This document shows, one piece after another, positions 22,062 through 31,223 of a stretch of DNA of 47,593 bases. The stretch comes from a virus. The number at the start of each line of letters is the position of its first letter. The first letter of the stretch is position 1. The stretch is taken from the IMG/VR virus record IMGVR_UViG_3300022836_000012, positions 1-47,593 of that record; one strand, given 5' to 3'. The position numbers were made by a program, and so were the translations under genes. Under the pieces are notes generated by a model. That model was given only the letters and a program-made list of their open reading frames with translations. It did no database searches and was not told where the DNA came from.

Positions 22062-23624
22062 TTAGTCCAGTTTGTCTTCTGCTACAAAGTAGTTAGGATC
22101 TTCGATAACATTTATTTCAACTAGATTGCCTGCACGTTCTAACAACTGCTTGCAGTCTGGGCTGAGATGCACTAGGGATAGTTTTTTGTTTGCGCTTATG
22201 TAACGTTCGCTTAGTGTATCAATTGCTTCTAGTCCTGAGTGGTCAATAACTCTGCTGTCAGCAAAATCAATCACAACATGATTGTTATCCTTGCTAGGAT
22301 TAAAGCCTTCTAAGAATGATGTTACTGATCCAAAGTACAAAGGACCATGCACTGCGTATACTGTACTACCGTAGTGATTCTCACGTGCTGTAACACTAAT
22401 GTGTTTGGCATGTTGCCAACTGAATACCAATGCACTTATAATAACACCAACCATAACAGCAAATGCCAGGTCAGTAAACACTGTAACAGCACTCACAGTT
22501 ATCAACACAAATGCATCGCTACGTGGTACACGTTTGATTATACGAAAACTGGACCATTCAAATGTTTTAATTACCACAATAAACATAACACCCAACAGTG
22601 CCGCAATTGGTATCTGTTCGATAAGTGGTGCCGCCGCTAGTATAAACAACAGCAGGAACAGACTAGCACTTATACCAGACCAACGTCCACGTCCGCCTGA
22701 TGTGATGTTGATCATGCTCTGTCCAATCATTGCACAACCACCCATACCACCAAAGAACCCTGTAACAGTGTTAGCAACACCTTGCGCTACACACTCTTTG
22801 TTGCCACGCCCACGTGTTTGTGTCATTTCATCTATTAGGCGAAGTGTGAGCAAAGATTCAATCAATCCTATAGCGGCCAACACAACTGAGTAAGGCCAAA
22901 TAATCATAAGTGTTTCGAAGTTAAAAGGAACTGCTGGTATATGGAAACTAGGTAATCCGCCACTGATACTTGCAATGTCTCCTACTACTCTTGTGTCCAG
23001 CGCAAATGCCCAAACCAAAATAGACACAACCAGTATTGCTCCCAGTGACGAAGGTATTGCTCCTGTTAGTCGTGGCAAGTACTGAATTATCAACATGGTT
23101 ACACCAATCAGAGCCAACAGCAAGTACATGGTTGATCCTTGTAACCATGCTACGTCAACAATTGATCCTGCTAGGAATGTGTTGGCTAACCATCCAGGTT
23201 CACCATCTACACCAAACTGTTTTAACTGTGCTAGGAAGATAACAATAGCAAGTCCATTAACAAAACCCAGCATAACAGGGTAAGGTACTATGCGTATCAG
23301 TTTACCTGCTTTGAGTGCGCCTGCAAGTATCTGAATCATGCCCATGAGAACCACAGTGGCAAACAAATATTCAACACCGTGATTCGCAACCAGTGCCACC
23401 ATAACCACTGCTAGTGCTCCTGTTGCTCCACTGATCATTCCGGGTCTACCGCCCATAACTGCTGTGATTAATCCTACAATAAAAGCGGCGTAAAGTCCTA
23501 CCAGTGGTCCAACTCCTGCAACAAATGCAAAAGCAACTGCTTCTGGAACTAATGCTAGTGCAACTGTTAAACCGGATAGTGTATCATTCTTAAGGGAAGC
23601 CATGCGGCCAAGTATAGTATTCAT
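22062..23624 (-). CDS. SulP-family anion transporter with STAS domain
   Basis: 520 aa. Residues 1-400 are a multi-pass membrane domain with [13 protein letters not shown] and the [20 protein letters not shown] segment that mark the SulP family (sulfate, bicarbonate and related anions). The last 110 residues form a STAS domain ([11 protein letters not shown], then [14 protein letters not shown]). Both are complete and of normal length. AATAAATA ends 5 bases before the ATG with no Shine-Dalgarno sequence, so it is probably a leaderless late gene. It would insert into the host inner membrane and import an anion; which one cannot be told from sequence. Transporters of this size are rare in phages. 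Confidence 0.9.
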   Translation of the reverse strand: MNTILGRMASLKNDTLSGLTVALALVPEAVAFAFVAGVGPLVGLYAAFIVGLITAVMGGRPGMISGATGALAVVMVALVANHGVEYLFATVVLMGMIQILAGALKAGKLIRIVPYPVMLGFVNGLAIVIFLAQLKQFGVDGEPGWLANTFLAGSIVDVAWLQGSTMYLLLALIGVTMLIIQYLPRLTGAIPSSLGAILVVSILVWAFALDTRVVGDIASISGGLPSFHIPAVPFNFETLMIIWPYSVVLAAIGLIESLLTLRLIDEMTQTRGRGNKECVAQGVANTVTGFFGGMGGCAMIGQSMINITSGGRGRWSGISASLFLLLFILAAAPLIEQIPIAALLGVMFIVVIKTFEWSSFRIIKRVPRSDAFVLITVSAVTVFTDLAFAVMVGVIISALVFSWQHAKHISVTARENHYGSTVYAVHGPLYFGSVTSFLEGFNPSKDNNHVVIDFADSRVIDHSGLEAIDTLSERYISANKKLSLVHLSPDCKQLLERAGNLVEINVIEDPNYFVAEDKLD

Positions 23625-23629
23625 GCACG

Positions 23630-23637
23630 TATTTATT
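23630..23637 (-). promoter_or_regulatory. Late-type promoter box placed for a leaderless mRNA
   Basis: AATAAATA followed by 5 bases and the ATG of the SulP gene at 23624. Confidence 0.6.
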
Positions 23638-23668
23638 GCGCCAGTAAACCCGATAATAGGGCAAATTT

Positions 23669-24307
23669 TTATTGTATGTGATCTGCTAGTACGTGTATCT
23701 GTAACAGTTGTCTACTAGTAAATTGTTTGTATTTTTTCCAATTACTAGTGCAATGGATTTGTGTTGCTTTGAATGCCGCGCCACCGCCCTGCTCGTAAGT
23801 ATAGATACCATCTAGATTTAGATAGTCGCAAAAGTAATTTTCATTATGCTCGATTGTATGTTCTAAGTCTTGATGCTCGCTAATGCTACTTATTTTTTTG
23901 TTCTTTTTTAATTCCCACAGCCTTATTTTTTTCAATAGTTCTTCGTTATCAACACACTCGTCTTGCCAAACTATAGTTTTAAATTGAGGTACACTATCTA
24001 AACTTAAAATAATAGTATATCTCTGATATTCTAACCGATCTTTCATGCAATCGTCTATATGAATATCGTGACAAAAAGATTGTTCTTGGTAGGCGGACCA
24101 AATATCGTATGTTTCATTGAAAACTTGGTCTGTTATGCGTTTTATAATACTCCATTGTTCTGTATGGTCAGGAGTAACGTCTAACCTTCTATCTAGTACT
24201 TCGTTTTCTATCTCCCAGTTTACATAAGAATTGCTCTTATTTTGTTCCCAGAACATTTTGAAATCATCGCACTCTTTTAACGACAATAAGTTACTATAAG
24301 TTTTCAT
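23669..24307 (-). CDS. Possible 2OG-Fe(II) oxygenase-like protein, 212 aa
   Basis: The ATG at 24307 ([15 protein letters not shown]) is chosen because CATAAATA ends exactly 5 bases before it; the frame extends to 24337. The order H-x-D (DIHIDD), an Ile/Leu strand (YTIILSLDS), GGGAAF, a later H (QIHCTSNW) and Arg (SRQLLQIH) fits the double-stranded beta-helix fold of 2OG oxygenases, but spacing is loose. No clear substrate. It overlaps the end of UvsE by 14 bases. Confidence 0.45.
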   Translation of the reverse strand: MKTYSNLLSLKECDDFKMFWEQNKSNSYVNWEIENEVLDRRLDVTPDHTEQWSIIKRITDQVFNETYDIWSAYQEQSFCHDIHIDDCMKDRLEYQRYTIILSLDSVPQFKTIVWQDECVDNEELLKKIRLWELKKNKKISSISEHQDLEHTIEHNENYFCDYLNLDGIYTYEQGGGAAFKATQIHCTSNWKKYKQFTSRQLLQIHVLADHIQ

Positions 24308-25340
24308 GTGTATATTTATGTTGATTATGTAAGGCAAAACTTGCCAAGTTTTTCATCTTTGACTCACCCATGATATCAAACCTATCGTGGAAACTCAGTG
24401 CCCATGCATTCACAGTCTGATTAGGATAGAAATCGCTATGAGCTCGCAGTTTTTGTTTTTTGTACCCTGTGTCTAATAATAATTTCATGTCGGGTAACAC
24501 ATCATGTTCGAAGTTATCAGGTAAGTGTTCATCACGACTGTAACTGTAGTGCATGGTTGGGCGGACACCACGCCAACTGTCCACTACACGTTTAACTCTT
24601 TCGTCACTTGGATCAATGTACTCACCTTCTCTACACCAATGATGATGTATGTCCAACACAATAGGTAAAAGGTCTGCTAGTTCAAGACAAGTATCAAGTC
24701 CATGCGAGTTTTCTTCGTTCTCAATGGTAATTATGTTACGTGCTTCTGGGCTAAGTTTTTTGTATGCTTGTCTTACACCATCTGGACCTTGCCTACCTGA
24801 TATATGCACATTACATTTAAAGTCCTGGAACTGTTTACCAAAGCCCATCCATCTGGCCATGTCAGTGTGGTACTCAAACTCTTCTATACTGCGACGTACA
24901 ATATCCGGGTTATCGCTTGCAAGAACAGTAAACTGGCCAGGATGAAAACTAATCCGCACATCCAAAAGGCGAGCCAAGTCACCGACTTTCGCAAACGCAG
25001 TTGAGCAGTACTCACGTACATCAGGATTCCTCCAGTAATAAGACCATTTATCATGAGTGTATACTGGAAGACAATCACTGCCAAGTCTGACCATCCGTAG
25101 CTCATCAGGTAATCCTCCTACATATTCTATTAGGTTGTAATACGACTGTATGTTGTGTACCATAATATCCCACAGTCGTTGTTCTGCGACATCACGTGTT
25201 TGCCTATCTAGCCAGGACACAGTAGTTGACTTGGTATTGAATGGACGCTGAATCTCTTCAAGTACTTTTTTCTTCTGCGTTTGATCAGGATCCAAGTACT
25301 TACATGCAAAGCCAATACGTTTTAGATTTTGTGTAAACAT
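24294..25340 (-). CDS. uvsE: UV damage endonuclease
   Basis: 348 aa. The start (NLKRIGFACKYLD) and the blocks RISFHPGQFTVL, ITIENEENSHGLD and LPIVLDIHHHW are the metal-binding signatures of the UVDE TIM-barrel family. These enzymes nick DNA 5' of pyrimidine dimers and other distortions, starting excision repair. Such a gene would help a phage of sunlit water. It has a full consensus promoter. All visible metal ligands are in place. Confidence 0.95.
   Translation of the reverse strand: MFTQNLKRIGFACKYLDPDQTQKKKVLEEIQRPFNTKSTTVSWLDRQTRDVAEQRLWDIMVHNIQSYYNLIEYVGGLPDELRMVRLGSDCLPVYTHDKWSYYWRNPDVREYCSTAFAKVGDLARLLDVRISFHPGQFTVLASDNPDIVRRSIEEFEYHTDMARWMGFGKQFQDFKCNVHISGRQGPDGVRQAYKKLSPEARNIITIENEENSHGLDTCLELADLLPIVLDIHHHWCREGEYIDPSDERVKRVVDSWRGVRPTMHYSYSRDEHLPDNFEHDVLPDMKLLLDTGYKKQKLRAHSDFYPNQTVNAWALSFHDRFDIMGESKMKNLASFALHNQHKYTHENL
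24313..24320 (-). promoter_or_regulatory. Late-type promoter box placed for a leaderless mRNA
   Basis: CATAAATA followed by 5 bases and the ATG at 24307. The box lies within the last codons of uvsE. Confidence 0.6.
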
Positions 25341-25346
25341 GCGTGT

Positions 25347-25375
25347 ATTATACTGGTTTTTTTATCTGTTGTCAA
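25347..25375 (-). promoter_or_regulatory. Sigma70-type promoter for uvsE
   Basis: TTGACA (25370-25375), 17-bp spacer, TATAAT (25347-25352): a full consensus match, with a very short leader (about 6 bases). Confidence 0.92.
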
Positions 25376-25409
25376 TGCGCAAATAAGTAATACATCGAGA
25401 GGATATTTT

Positions 25410-25841
25410 ATGAATCAAATCAAGCAGTTAGTAATTGCCCTAGCATTGTTATTACCTTTATGCAGTTTAGCACAACGTGAATACATTGATGATCCTGCTC
25501 TACATATTCACGAACCAATGGACGAATTAACATTCAGGCATGAGGAAATTGATGAAGTTTTAGGTAAGCCTGGTGTATTTGAAGGTTACTGGGAAATAAA
25601 TGGGCCATACATCAACAATCCCGAAGTTCATATGCGTAGAATGTTGTTCTTTGTGGATTGTTCACCAGAAAACTTTCCTGACAGCAAGCCTGTACATGTT
25701 GCTCTAAGTACTATTGCACTAGGTGACGACAGAGGCAACATGATTAAGATTTACTTGATCCCACCTGGCACTGAAGAGTGGATGGATTGGTCCGAAGTAA
25801 GTTTTATACAGCAAGAACACATTAGCAAAATTTGTAGATGA
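25410..25841 (+). CDS. Secreted protein, 143 aa, unknown function
   Basis: The ATG at 25410 follows GAGAGGA and gives a clean signal peptide (MNQIKQLVIALALLLPLCSLA). The mature part is acidic with an HIHEPMDELTFRHEE segment and one internal cysteine. It is divergent from uvsE and overlaps the next gene by 4 bases. Not recognised. Confidence 0.7.
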   Translation: MNQIKQLVIALALLLPLCSLAQREYIDDPALHIHEPMDELTFRHEEIDEVLGKPGVFEGYWEINGPYINNPEVHMRRMLFFVDCSPENFPDSKPVHVALSTIALGDDRGNMIKIYLIPPGTEEWMDWSEVSFIQQEHISKICR

Positions 25842-26287
25842 AATTCGACGGGCTGTTGCTCGTGGACTGTTGGGAAGATAAATGGATCCATGTGAGCAAG
25901 AATTACAAAGCTCGTCAGTTTTACCAAAACATTATCAAGTTCATATCTGAATATTCTTTTGATAATGTATACTTTTTCGCAAACCAAGATTATAGAACAC
26001 ATGAGTGCTTCTATGAACACTTTCAAAATAACATAACTGTAGTTAAAACGGTAACAGAATTAGTAGGGGAAACATTCCTAGTAGGCGGTGCCGCATGGGA
26101 CATGTGTTTACATGACCCATCAAATCCAAGTTTTACAACTCTCGCAAACGCAGGAAAAACTGTTTACAGTTGCCCTAGTATTGTTGACACAGAAATGGGG
26201 TCAACACAAATAGTTACACAAGATACATTCAAGTATGATAGAAGAATACGTTGGGTCAAGCAGAATAACTTATTCTGCGTTTCTTAG
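25838..26287 (+). CDS. Unknown protein, 149 aa
   Basis: The product starts MKFDGLLLVDCWEDKW, with a hydrophobic strand after the start, then NVYFFANQDYR and ETFLVGGAAWDMCLHDPS. This alternation suggests a Rossmann-like or isochorismatase-like alpha/beta fold, but key residues of those families are not evident. It is coupled to the secreted-protein gene upstream (ATGA) and overlaps the convergent gene at 26270. Confidence 0.6.
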   Translation: MKFDGLLLVDCWEDKWIHVSKNYKARQFYQNIIKFISEYSFDNVYFFANQDYRTHECFYEHFQNNITVVKTVTELVGETFLVGGAAWDMCLHDPSNPSFTTLANAGKTVYSCPSIVDTEMGSTQIVTQDTFKYDRRIRWVKQNNLFCVS

Positions 26288-26770
26288 TTGGTTGGAAATA
26301 AGTCGACATCGTACTTCCAGCGACGGTAGTATCTCTCTTAACCAAGGAATATCTTCGCCTTGTTTTTGTACCCATTGATCCTGCAGTACATAAGCTTCTA
26401 TTTCTCTTCTGGACCATTCCTGGCAACTAGGTGCTTTACCGTACTTTGCATATTGTAGTGCATGTATCATTTCATGGTACATTATGCTTTGTCCTTCTAC
26501 TGTGTTTAAATCCACTTCGTCTGCGATGTAGACTATGTTGCCCCACTGGGCGGCAAGTGCATCACATTTATTATTGCACACCACCGATTCAACTTGATCA
26601 CGTGGGACTATCATGACATGAGGATATTTGTCTGACGTAAAACTGGGTATTTCTATTCCCAAATCTTGTGATGCTTGTTCAAGGAGATTCTTTTCCAAAT
26701 TTTCATCTGTCAGGCCAACTCCAATTACAAAGCCAATGACAACAAGAACTGTGACCAGTATTTTCTTCAT
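26270..26770 (-). CDS. Secreted HExxH metallopeptidase-like protein
   Basis: 166 aa from the ATG at 26770 (MKKILVTVLVVIGFVIGVGL, a signal peptide or anchor). The motif SIMYHEMIHALQYAKYG has HExxH, followed by CQEWSRREIEAY where the later Glu may be the third ligand. This resembles DUF6647-type secreted peptidases. It has the cysteine pair VVCNNKCD. In the periplasm it could act on peptidoglycan-linked or envelope proteins; the substrate is unknown. Confidence 0.65.
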   Translation of the reverse strand: MKKILVTVLVVIGFVIGVGLTDENLEKNLLEQASQDLGIEIPSFTSDKYPHVMIVPRDQVESVVCNNKCDALAAQWGNIVYIADEVDLNTVEGQSIMYHEMIHALQYAKYGKAPSCQEWSRREIEAYVLQDQWVQKQGEDIPWLREILPSLEVRCRLISNQLRNAE

Positions 26771-26772
26771 CT

Positions 26773-27489
26773 CTAATCCCACAAGTTCTGGAGGTAGACT
26801 CCAAACAGGCGGAATCCATTTTGTATACGAGCTTCGTGTAATTTCATTCCGTCGTGGTCATAAACCATAGTATGATTGGGTCCGTTCATCAATTCACTGG
26901 CGCCGCCTTCTAGTTTCTTCCACTGTATGTCACTTACCCCAGATTGAAACTGTTCTCCCCAGTCGTCATTGATCTTGCTATCAAACGCAAAGATCATTTC
27001 ATTTAATACCCAGTCCCACCGTTCAAAATACTTGTCGTCAACTTCACCACTTGCACGTTGCTTCTTGGTTAGTTTCTTACCGTGCAGTTCTTTTGGCACA
27101 TCCTTTAGGTCAACACAAGGGCCGCCGTGTTTGGTTTCTTTAAGTTGCTTGAGCATAGGTAGCACAATATGCGCCAGTGTGTGATCCATACTCCAGGTAT
27201 CCCACCGATCAATGTGTACTTGGACTGTTTGCTCTTTTTTGCTGTGAATCCAAGCTAAGAACTTAGATAGCAAAGTGTTGTGTCGACCTCGATCCCAACT
27301 GGTAATATCACCAACCTCTGCAGCAGGTTCTACACTACCGTGAGCAAGCCATTCACCAAAATTGCGAACCCAGACAGGTTTACCTTTCATTCCGCATTCG
27401 TCTTCTACGTCTTTTGTCCAAAAGCAAAGTAGTTCTGCTAGTTGGTATGGGCCAAAATCATTTATATAATTTCCAATTTTCACACGCAT
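26773..27489 (-). CDS. Conserved phage protein, 238 aa
   Basis: The N-terminus (MRVKIGNYINDFGPYQLAELLCFW), the block RWDTWSMDHTLAHIVLPMLK and the C-terminal FRLFGVYLQNLWD are shared by a protein family common in T4-like and other large phages. No function is known to me. GGAGA precedes the ATG. Confidence 0.8.
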   Translation of the reverse strand: MRVKIGNYINDFGPYQLAELLCFWTKDVEDECGMKGKPVWVRNFGEWLAHGSVEPAAEVGDITSWDRGRHNTLLSKFLAWIHSKKEQTVQVHIDRWDTWSMDHTLAHIVLPMLKQLKETKHGGPCVDLKDVPKELHGKKLTKKQRASGEVDDKYFERWDWVLNEMIFAFDSKINDDWGEQFQSGVSDIQWKKLEGGASELMNGPNHTMVYDHDGMKLHEARIQNGFRLFGVYLQNLWD

Positions 27490-27514
27490 TATCTATTCTC
27501 CGTACAGTTGTTTT

Positions 27515-27850
27515 TTATGGGGCCTTTGCCATGCAATCTAAGTAAGCAGCATCACCCGCCTTCATCGGATCTGACTTTAGCTCCAAGACTATTTCAAATC
27601 CTTTGCAGGTTGCTTCTTTAACTAGGGTTATTTCGTATTCAGTTTCATCACCATGCCAGAAGTATTTGATATTGTCACAGGTTGTGGCATGCTTCTCAAT
27701 TCTTAACCAAGCACCTGCCGCGGCAAGTTTGGCTTTGTATACACACAATTCAGGTTGCGCAAACTGTTCCAGGTGCGTTCTTTCTCTCTGCTGTGCATGA
27801 GCATGTGGTATCGCAAGTACAGCAACTACTAATAATAATTGTTTTAACAT
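27515..27850 (-). CDS. Secreted protein, 111 aa, unknown function
   Basis: The ATG at 27850 (MLKQLLLVVAVLAIPHAHA) gives a signal peptide; the frame extends to 27910. The mature part has four cysteines (ELCVYK, TTCDN, ATCKGF, LDCMAK), suggesting two disulfides in the periplasm. It follows the perfect palindrome at 27870-27893. Not recognised. Confidence 0.7.
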   Translation of the reverse strand: MLKQLLLVVAVLAIPHAHAQQRERTHLEQFAQPELCVYKAKLAAAGAWLRIEKHATTCDNIKYFWHGDETEYEITLVKEATCKGFEIVLELKSDPMKAGDAAYLDCMAKAP

Positions 27851-27869
27851 TATTGTTACCCTTTTTGTT

Positions 27870-27893
27870 GATAACAATGCTAACATTGTTATC
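27870..27893 (+). terminator. Perfect 10-bp palindrome, terminator-like on the plus strand
   Basis: GATAACAATG-CTAA-CATTGTTATC is followed on the plus strand by CCTTTTTT. As all nearby genes are on the minus strand, it would stop antisense transcription, or it may be an operator between 27889 and 27515. On the minus strand no T-run follows. Confidence 0.5.
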
Positions 27894-28179
27894 CTTTTTT
27901 GCCTTGCCATCTGAGCAAGAACTTGCTTGCGTCTGCTACTGTTGGTACCACTATCAATGCGCCTTCCCTATGTCTGCTGCCTTTGGGCAAGTTGTTATCC
28001 ATCCACCCACAGACTTCAAGTTCGTTGTCTAGCCACCATTGAAAATCATGTATTATGATATAGTAGTCTGGCATGTCATCGTCGAATGGTTCTTCGAGGC
28101 TGAATCTGTTACTACGGTCCCAACTGAATTCTACTTTTTTGGTTTTACCGTCTTTATGGATCGTCAATTGATCAGACAT
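27889..28179 (-). CDS. Unknown protein, 96 aa
   Basis: Not recognised. It has a beta-rich N-terminal part (KKVEFSWDRSNRFSLEEPFDDD) and a DYYIIIHDFQWWLDNE segment. It has its own strong promoter at 28211-28239. Its stop codon lies in the palindrome at 27870-27893. Confidence 0.65.
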   Translation of the reverse strand: MSDQLTIHKDGKTKKVEFSWDRSNRFSLEEPFDDDMPDYYIIIHDFQWWLDNELEVCGWMDNNLPKGSRHREGALIVVPTVADASKFLLRWQGKKG

Positions 28180-28210
28180 AGTTGCTTATAGAAGTTGTTT
28201 AGAATAAAAC

Positions 28211-28239
28211 AGTATACTAGTATTTAACTAAAAAGTCAA
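28211..28239 (-). promoter_or_regulatory. Sigma70-type promoter with a late-type box in the spacer
   Basis: TTGACT (28234-28239), 17-bp spacer, TATACT (28211-28216). GTTAAATA (28221-28228) lies in the spacer, so the same DNA could serve early and late polymerase forms. Confidence 0.8.
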
Positions 28240-28691
28240 GTAGAATATAGCCAACCTAGGTTTTCCAAGCGGTGAATCCAGGTAAACACTGGTGTATAAA
28301 ACTCTATTACCCATTTTCCGTTCCAGCCCAAGTAGGTATGTGGCTGTAATACTGGGTCATTGTGTTCACAATCTTTCGGATACATTGGATAAAACTTGCC
28401 TGCCCATTTGAGCCTGTCCAATTTGATGTCATGGATAGCTACGCTGTCAATTTCCACGGCCATGTCAATACCTTGGTCTGGTTTGCTTTCGCTGTAGTCT
28501 TTGTTCAGGAACTGTACCCAAAAACTGTGTGGTCCTTTGTCAAAGTCATGGTTAAGAGACAGCATGCAAGGGGTTCTTAGATCTATGGTGTTGATTGTTG
28601 TGTTGTCGAACCCGTAACTGATGCGTGGCACAGTCTTGTGTATTATGGGGTTAACACAAACCTCAATGTTTACGTTATACAGAGTATCCAT
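28236..28691 (-). CDS. Conserved phage protein, 151 aa
   Basis: The beta-rich sequence contains LKWAGKFYPMYPKDCEHNDP and ends LGWNGKWVIEFYTPVFTWIHRLENLGWLY, given here by positions of about 122-149 (key residues W, G, F, P, W, H, N). It looks like a jelly-roll or Ig-like domain of a virion or glycan-related protein. It overlaps the radical SAM gene upstream by 17 bases and may function with it. Function unknown. Confidence 0.65.
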   Translation of the reverse strand: MDTLYNVNIEVCVNPIIHKTVPRISYGFDNTTINTIDLRTPCMLSLNHDFDKGPHSFWVQFLNKDYSESKPDQGIDMAVEIDSVAIHDIKLDRLKWAGKFYPMYPKDCEHNDPVLQPHTYLGWNGKWVIEFYTPVFTWIHRLENLGWLYST

Positions 28692-29979
28692 AACTTTTCA
28701 AAAAATCTTTGTACTGTGGGTAAAGTGCAATAGCGTTATAGTTGTATTTTTTGTCCCAACGCTGTAGCCATTGAATCAGCTCTACTCTTAGTTCTTCTAC
28801 GTTATGGGGTGCTTCACTATCTAACATTGTGATCACTCCGCGGCATTCTCTGGCTAACTTTTGTGAAAGCCTAGATGTATCCCTTCCTACTGCTAAAGTT
28901 TCGAAACTTGTTTGATCTACATTTGTTTGCAATTTATCTAGTAGCTGTTGATACTTAGGTTTTAGTTGTTGTCTGATATCCCAAGGTAGCACATTCACTG
29001 CCATGTATGAAGGGTAAGTTAGTGGCACACTATCAACAGCAAGCCCTAGACTATATGCTTTATCTAAATACTGATAATAATCATTCACACTAAGCAACTG
29101 TGGCGCTGATCTAAGTACTACCTGAAACTTGTCTGATTGCAACTCAACAAGTTCGTGTATAGTTTTCCACAGTCCAACGTAATCGCAACCTTGACGAATG
29201 TAATCATTTGTTTGGTTAATACTTTCTGCGCTTATTTCTAAATGTGCTAATCTAAACTGTTTAAGTTTTTCTACTAGCTCTAAATTTACATTAGTGCCGT
29301 TGGTCACTGTGCTTATACTAATATGGTGATAATTATTTTCCAGTAACCAGTCTATAAGTTGATGGAATCTTTTGTTTATCAAAGGCTCGCCACCAATGAC
29401 ATGCACTCTGTTAAGGCGATCTTTAACAGTGTCTAAGTTAGTTAGCAACTGTTCCCAACTTTGTTTATCTATAACCCAGTTCGGTTTCTTATTGTACTCG
29501 ATATCCCAGGATCTATATGCACTTGCTATTTTACTACTAGCCTCTGGAATGCACATCTTACATGCAAAGTTGCATTCGTTTCCCAAGTCTATATGCCAGT
29601 CTATAGGTAACACATCAGTAGTTCCGTCCGCATGAAACTTTTCGCGCCATGTACTTTGTTCAAAACTTTGTTGGAATGCATTACTGGTATGTTCTGTAAA
29701 TATGCCCAGTTTGTAGTTCTCTTTGATCCTACGACTTTGGTAACCTTGTGCTTCTTCTTTATAACATACACTGCATTCTTCTAACGGTTGATCCGACAAT
29801 ACTCTGCGTCTAAAGTCTTGCATAGTATCGCTGTCATACCATTGTACTAAACTTGTGTTGTTTAAACTTTCGCCTTTGTTGGGCCGCTTACTTTCGCTAC
29901 TACATACACCGTAGGAACCATCCCAGTAGAAGTGATGATTGCTCCAAGGTACACTGCAAAATACTTTTTGATTGGCCAC
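28675..29979 (-). CDS. Twitch-type radical SAM protein (3), coupled to a tail-fibre gene
   Basis: 434 aa. The opening VFCSVPWSNHHFYWDGSYGVC matches the family start. The Fe-S motif is C136-NFA-C140-KM-C143, and HVIGGEPLINKRFH is the SAM-binding GGEP motif. The auxiliary CSVCYKEE block (69-76) is also present. Its start overlaps the stop of the tail-fibre-like gene by one base, so the two proteins are made together. It may modify the fibre or a co-produced peptide. The substrate is not known. Confidence 0.85.
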   Translation of the reverse strand: MANQKVFCSVPWSNHHFYWDGSYGVCSSESKRPNKGESLNNTSLVQWYDSDTMQDFRRRVLSDQPLEECSVCYKEEAQGYQSRRIKENYKLGIFTEHTSNAFQQSFEQSTWREKFHADGTTDVLPIDWHIDLGNECNFACKMCIPEASSKIASAYRSWDIEYNKKPNWVIDKQSWEQLLTNLDTVKDRLNRVHVIGGEPLINKRFHQLIDWLLENNYHHISISTVTNGTNVNLELVEKLKQFRLAHLEISAESINQTNDYIRQGCDYVGLWKTIHELVELQSDKFQVVLRSAPQLLSVNDYYQYLDKAYSLGLAVDSVPLTYPSYMAVNVLPWDIRQQLKPKYQQLLDKLQTNVDQTSFETLAVGRDTSRLSQKLARECRGVITMLDSEAPHNVEELRVELIQWLQRWDKKYNYNAIALYPQYKDFLKSYGYSV

Positions 29980-31223
29980 TAGTCAATTATGCCAAAGTTT
30001 GCCCAGTTGGCTAACCCTAAACAGATCCATCCCATTGGTCCGCCAAGACTAGGGTTGTTGTTCCAGACTACATGTCCTTTTGTACTGGCATAGTTTGGCG
30101 CTCGATTGCCTTCTGTAAATCGCATGGCTTGCCCTATGCGTAAATCGTCAACTTTTGTACTTCCGTCTGTGTTTAACACAATATTGTTTTTGTTGTTTGC
30201 ACTAAGCACCAACGACTGTTTCCTAGGAGTTCCTATGCGTCCTATGTCTGTTTCCTTCTTACCTGTAGTAATTTCAATTTCTTGGTCCCATACTGCTAAC
30301 GCCGCACTTGGTTCAAACGTGTTAACGCCTACGCGACCCTTAACAGTATACAATGATCCACTCAAAAATGCTTCGCCGGACACTTGCAATTCTTTGAGCA
30401 TACCCAGTTCTTGTAAATTACTATTGGTTATGTTGGATCCTAGTGCATTACCAATAACAACATCTTTGCCGTTTATGGTTATTTTGTTTAGGTCAAGTCC
30501 TTTGTCTTTAATTGTATTAAACACAGTTTTACTAAATCCATCAAATAAGGTTTTGTTAAGTTTACTAACAGTGTTGGTTGATGTAGTATCAATCAGTTCT
30601 TGATAAAAACTACAATCCTTGTCCAGTGTTCCATTTATGGTTACGTTACCTTGTACAGTTAAATCTTTTGTAAGCAAATTGTTTTCAACAACTGTTACAT
30701 CATCTAATATAGTAACTGCAATGTTGGTAGCACGATCGTCGATACCAGTACTGCTGAATTCTGTGATTATACCACCGTGTATGTTGTCTCCACTAAACTT
30801 AAATGTAGACAAATCTAACGATTCAGGTTTAATACTTGAATCAGGAAATATAACTTCATTCAATTGATCTTTGACTACTATACTAGTTGCGTTAACTACT
30901 GCTTTACCAAAGTCTATTTCTTGGATACGTTGAGCCACTGTTTCTTTAACAGTTTGATCTGTTTGTTTTTGTACTTCCGTAATAGTCTCGTTGATCCGGT
31001 CAAAAATACGTGTTTCAAGTTTTTTGCTATCAACATTATACTCGGAGGCTTTTCTATCCAGTGCTTCTGTGGCCGCTTTTTGGATTGCATCAGTAAAGTT
31101 AAAGGTAGATAAGCGAGCTTTAATTGAATCAGCTATTAACTGATCAACTTTTTTTGCTACACCTGCTTCTACTTGTTTTACTATTCCGTCTACTATATCA
31201 GTTATTTGTGTATTAAGATCCAT
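29979..31223 (-). CDS. Tail-fibre / tail-spike-like structural protein
   Basis: 414 aa from the ATG at 31223 (MDLNTQITDIVDGIVKQ). The N-terminal 150 residues are helical and coiled-coil-like. The middle has repeating beta-strand units (LTVQGNVTINGTLDK). The C-terminal part, VKGRVGVNTFEPSAALAVWD followed by VLSANNKNNIVLNTDG and ending LGLANWANFGIID, matches a class of phage fibre or baseplate-fibre proteins that pair bias strands into a trimeric stem. It is the clearest virion protein in the window and probably contacts the host. Confidence 0.75.
   Translation of the reverse strand: MDLNTQITDIVDGIVKQVEAGVAKKVDQLIADSIKARLSTFNFTDAIQKAATEALDRKASEYNVDSKKLETRIFDRINETITEVQKQTDQTVKETVAQRIQEIDFGKAVVNATSIVVKDQLNEVIFPDSSIKPESLDLSTFKFSGDNIHGGIITEFSSTGIDDRATNIAVTILDDVTVVENNLLTKDLTVQGNVTINGTLDKDCSFYQELIDTTSTNTVSKLNKTLFDGFSKTVFNTIKDKGLDLNKITINGKDVVIGNALGSNITNSNLQELGMLKELQVSGEAFLSGSLYTVKGRVGVNTFEPSAALAVWDQEIEITTGKKETDIGRIGTPRKQSLVLSANNKNNIVLNTDGSTKVDDLRIGQAMRFTEGNRAPNYASTKGHVVWNNNPSLGGPMGWICLGLANWANFGIID

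Noticed and set aside
22347-22893. Long open frames on the strand opposite the SulP gene
   Set aside because: They mirror the codon pattern of the SulP gene, contain low-complexity translations and have no start signals; they are shadows.
27870-27893. Resemblance of GGATAACAAT to the lac operator
   Set aside because: The similarity covers only half of the lac site, and the palindrome's own symmetry explains the sequence; no LacI-type gene is present.
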